A DNA stretch of 14,559 nucleotides from Leucobacter sp. (GTDB taxonomy: Bacteria > Actinomycetota > Actinomycetes > Actinomycetales > Microbacteriaceae), in contig JAPSIU010000040.1 of the NCBI GenBank assembly GCA_031178565.1, positions 1-14,559 of the forward strand, in the 5' to 3' direction. How positions within the stretch are numbered: position 1 is the stretch's first letter; every line of letters begins with the position of its first letter. A model generated the notes under the pieces. That model saw only the letters and a program-made list of their open reading frames with translations. It was not told the origin of the DNA and did no database searches. Positions 14,293-14,559 of the stretch are shown piece by piece. Made by a program: the position numbers and the translations under genes.

Positions 14293-14559
14293 CGCTCGCC
14301 GCCCGCGAGCCACGCACGGATCGCGTCGCCGTGCTGGTTCAGCACGGGCGGCGCCTGATGCTCCGTGCGCGCCCGCTCGGTCTCTCCCCCGCCGTCCACG
14401 TCGAAGAAGCGGATCGGCGGCCCGGGCAGCGAAATGCTGCCGAGCGCGGCGTGCTCGACGTCGACGACGAGTCCCTGCGAGTGCAGCTGGTCCCACTCGT
14501 ACACCTCGCCGAGATCCCGCACCTTTCCGGCGGGCACCCCCGCCGCGGCGAGCCGCTCC
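14289..14559 (-). CDS. CaiB/BaiF-type CoA-transferase (family III), C-terminal end
   Basis: Only the last 89 codons lie in the window; the gene continues beyond the right edge. The visible part reads ERLAAAGVPAGKVRDLGE, then a QLHSQGLVVDVEHAALGSIS stretch, LPGPPIRFFDV and finally LNQHGDAIRAWL. This is the normal end of family III CoA-transferases: the AGVPAGPV loop, the R/QGMVVEVEHP segment, a GxPxRF strand and a closing QHTDEVL-like helix. Such enzymes move CoA between a donor thioester and a carboxylic acid in the cytoplasm. Its stop overlaps the GTG start of the carboxyltransferase, so the two are translated together and may act in sequence: activation of an acid to its CoA ester, then carboxylation or decarboxylation. 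The catalytic Asp lies upstream, outside the window. Confidence 0.85.
   Translation of the reverse strand, partial: ERLAAAGVPAGKVRDLGEVYEWDQLHSQGLVVDVEHAALGSISLPGPPIRFFDVDGGGETERARTEHQAPPVLNQHGDAIRAWLAGGER

Noticed and set aside
10970..14317. Very long minus-strand open frame (1115 codons) running across the second ATPase, HAD and carboxyltransferase region
   Set aside because: It is antisense or out of frame to genes with clear motifs, is extremely rich in Arg, Ala and Gly, and shows no domain; typical shadow frame in GC-rich DNA.
11413..14358. Plus-strand open frame of 981 codons overlapping the ATPase, HAD and carboxyltransferase genes
   Set aside because: Low-complexity Arg-rich translation without motifs; its frame conflicts with three well-supported genes.

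Overview
The window is chromosomal DNA of a high-GC Gram-positive bacterium. Third codon positions are strongly GC-biased, antisense frames stay open for long stretches, and several starts have upstream TANNNT boxes instead of Shine-Dalgarno (SD) sites. The pgm-pheA neighbourhood is one I associate with Microbacteriaceae, so a Leucobacter-like actinobacterium is my guess; this is inference, since I cannot run a search.

Layout. (1) Positions 1-2046, minus strand: housekeeping genes pgm (phosphoglucomutase) and the 5' part of pheA (prephenate dehydratase), which runs off the left edge. (2) Positions 2108-6334, minus strand: a four-gene unit of an IclR regulator, a 571-aa protein of unknown function, a 238-aa DUF3726-like protein and an atypical M19 dipeptidase homologue. 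The last three are joined by 4-nt start/stop overlaps. (3) Positions 6335-6645: a divergent control region with two copies of TGTCA-N9-TGACA and extra half-sites. (4) Positions 6646-11875, plus strand: a complete Dpp/Opp-type ABC importer (lipoprotein, two permeases, two ATPases), with 4-nt overlaps from the first permease onward. (5) Positions 11942-12733, plus strand: a NagD-like HAD phosphatase with a likely leaderless start. (6) Positions 12742-14559, minus strand, convergent with the HAD gene: a fused beta/alpha acyl-CoA carboxyltransferase, overlapping the end of a CaiB/BaiF CoA-transferase gene that runs off the right edge.

How the genes may work together. Blocks 2-4 look like one regulon. 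The IclR protein probably binds the repeated operators between the divergent units and so controls import of a peptide-like or other small substrate together with the enzymes that process it. The M19 homologue lacks the HxD metal ligands and the bridging Glu of classical dipeptidases, and its two partners are uncharacterised. This is the most likely undescribed system in the window: an inducible uptake and degradation module for an unknown substrate. Block 6 may serve acyl-CoA metabolism, but its substrate cannot be read from the sequence.
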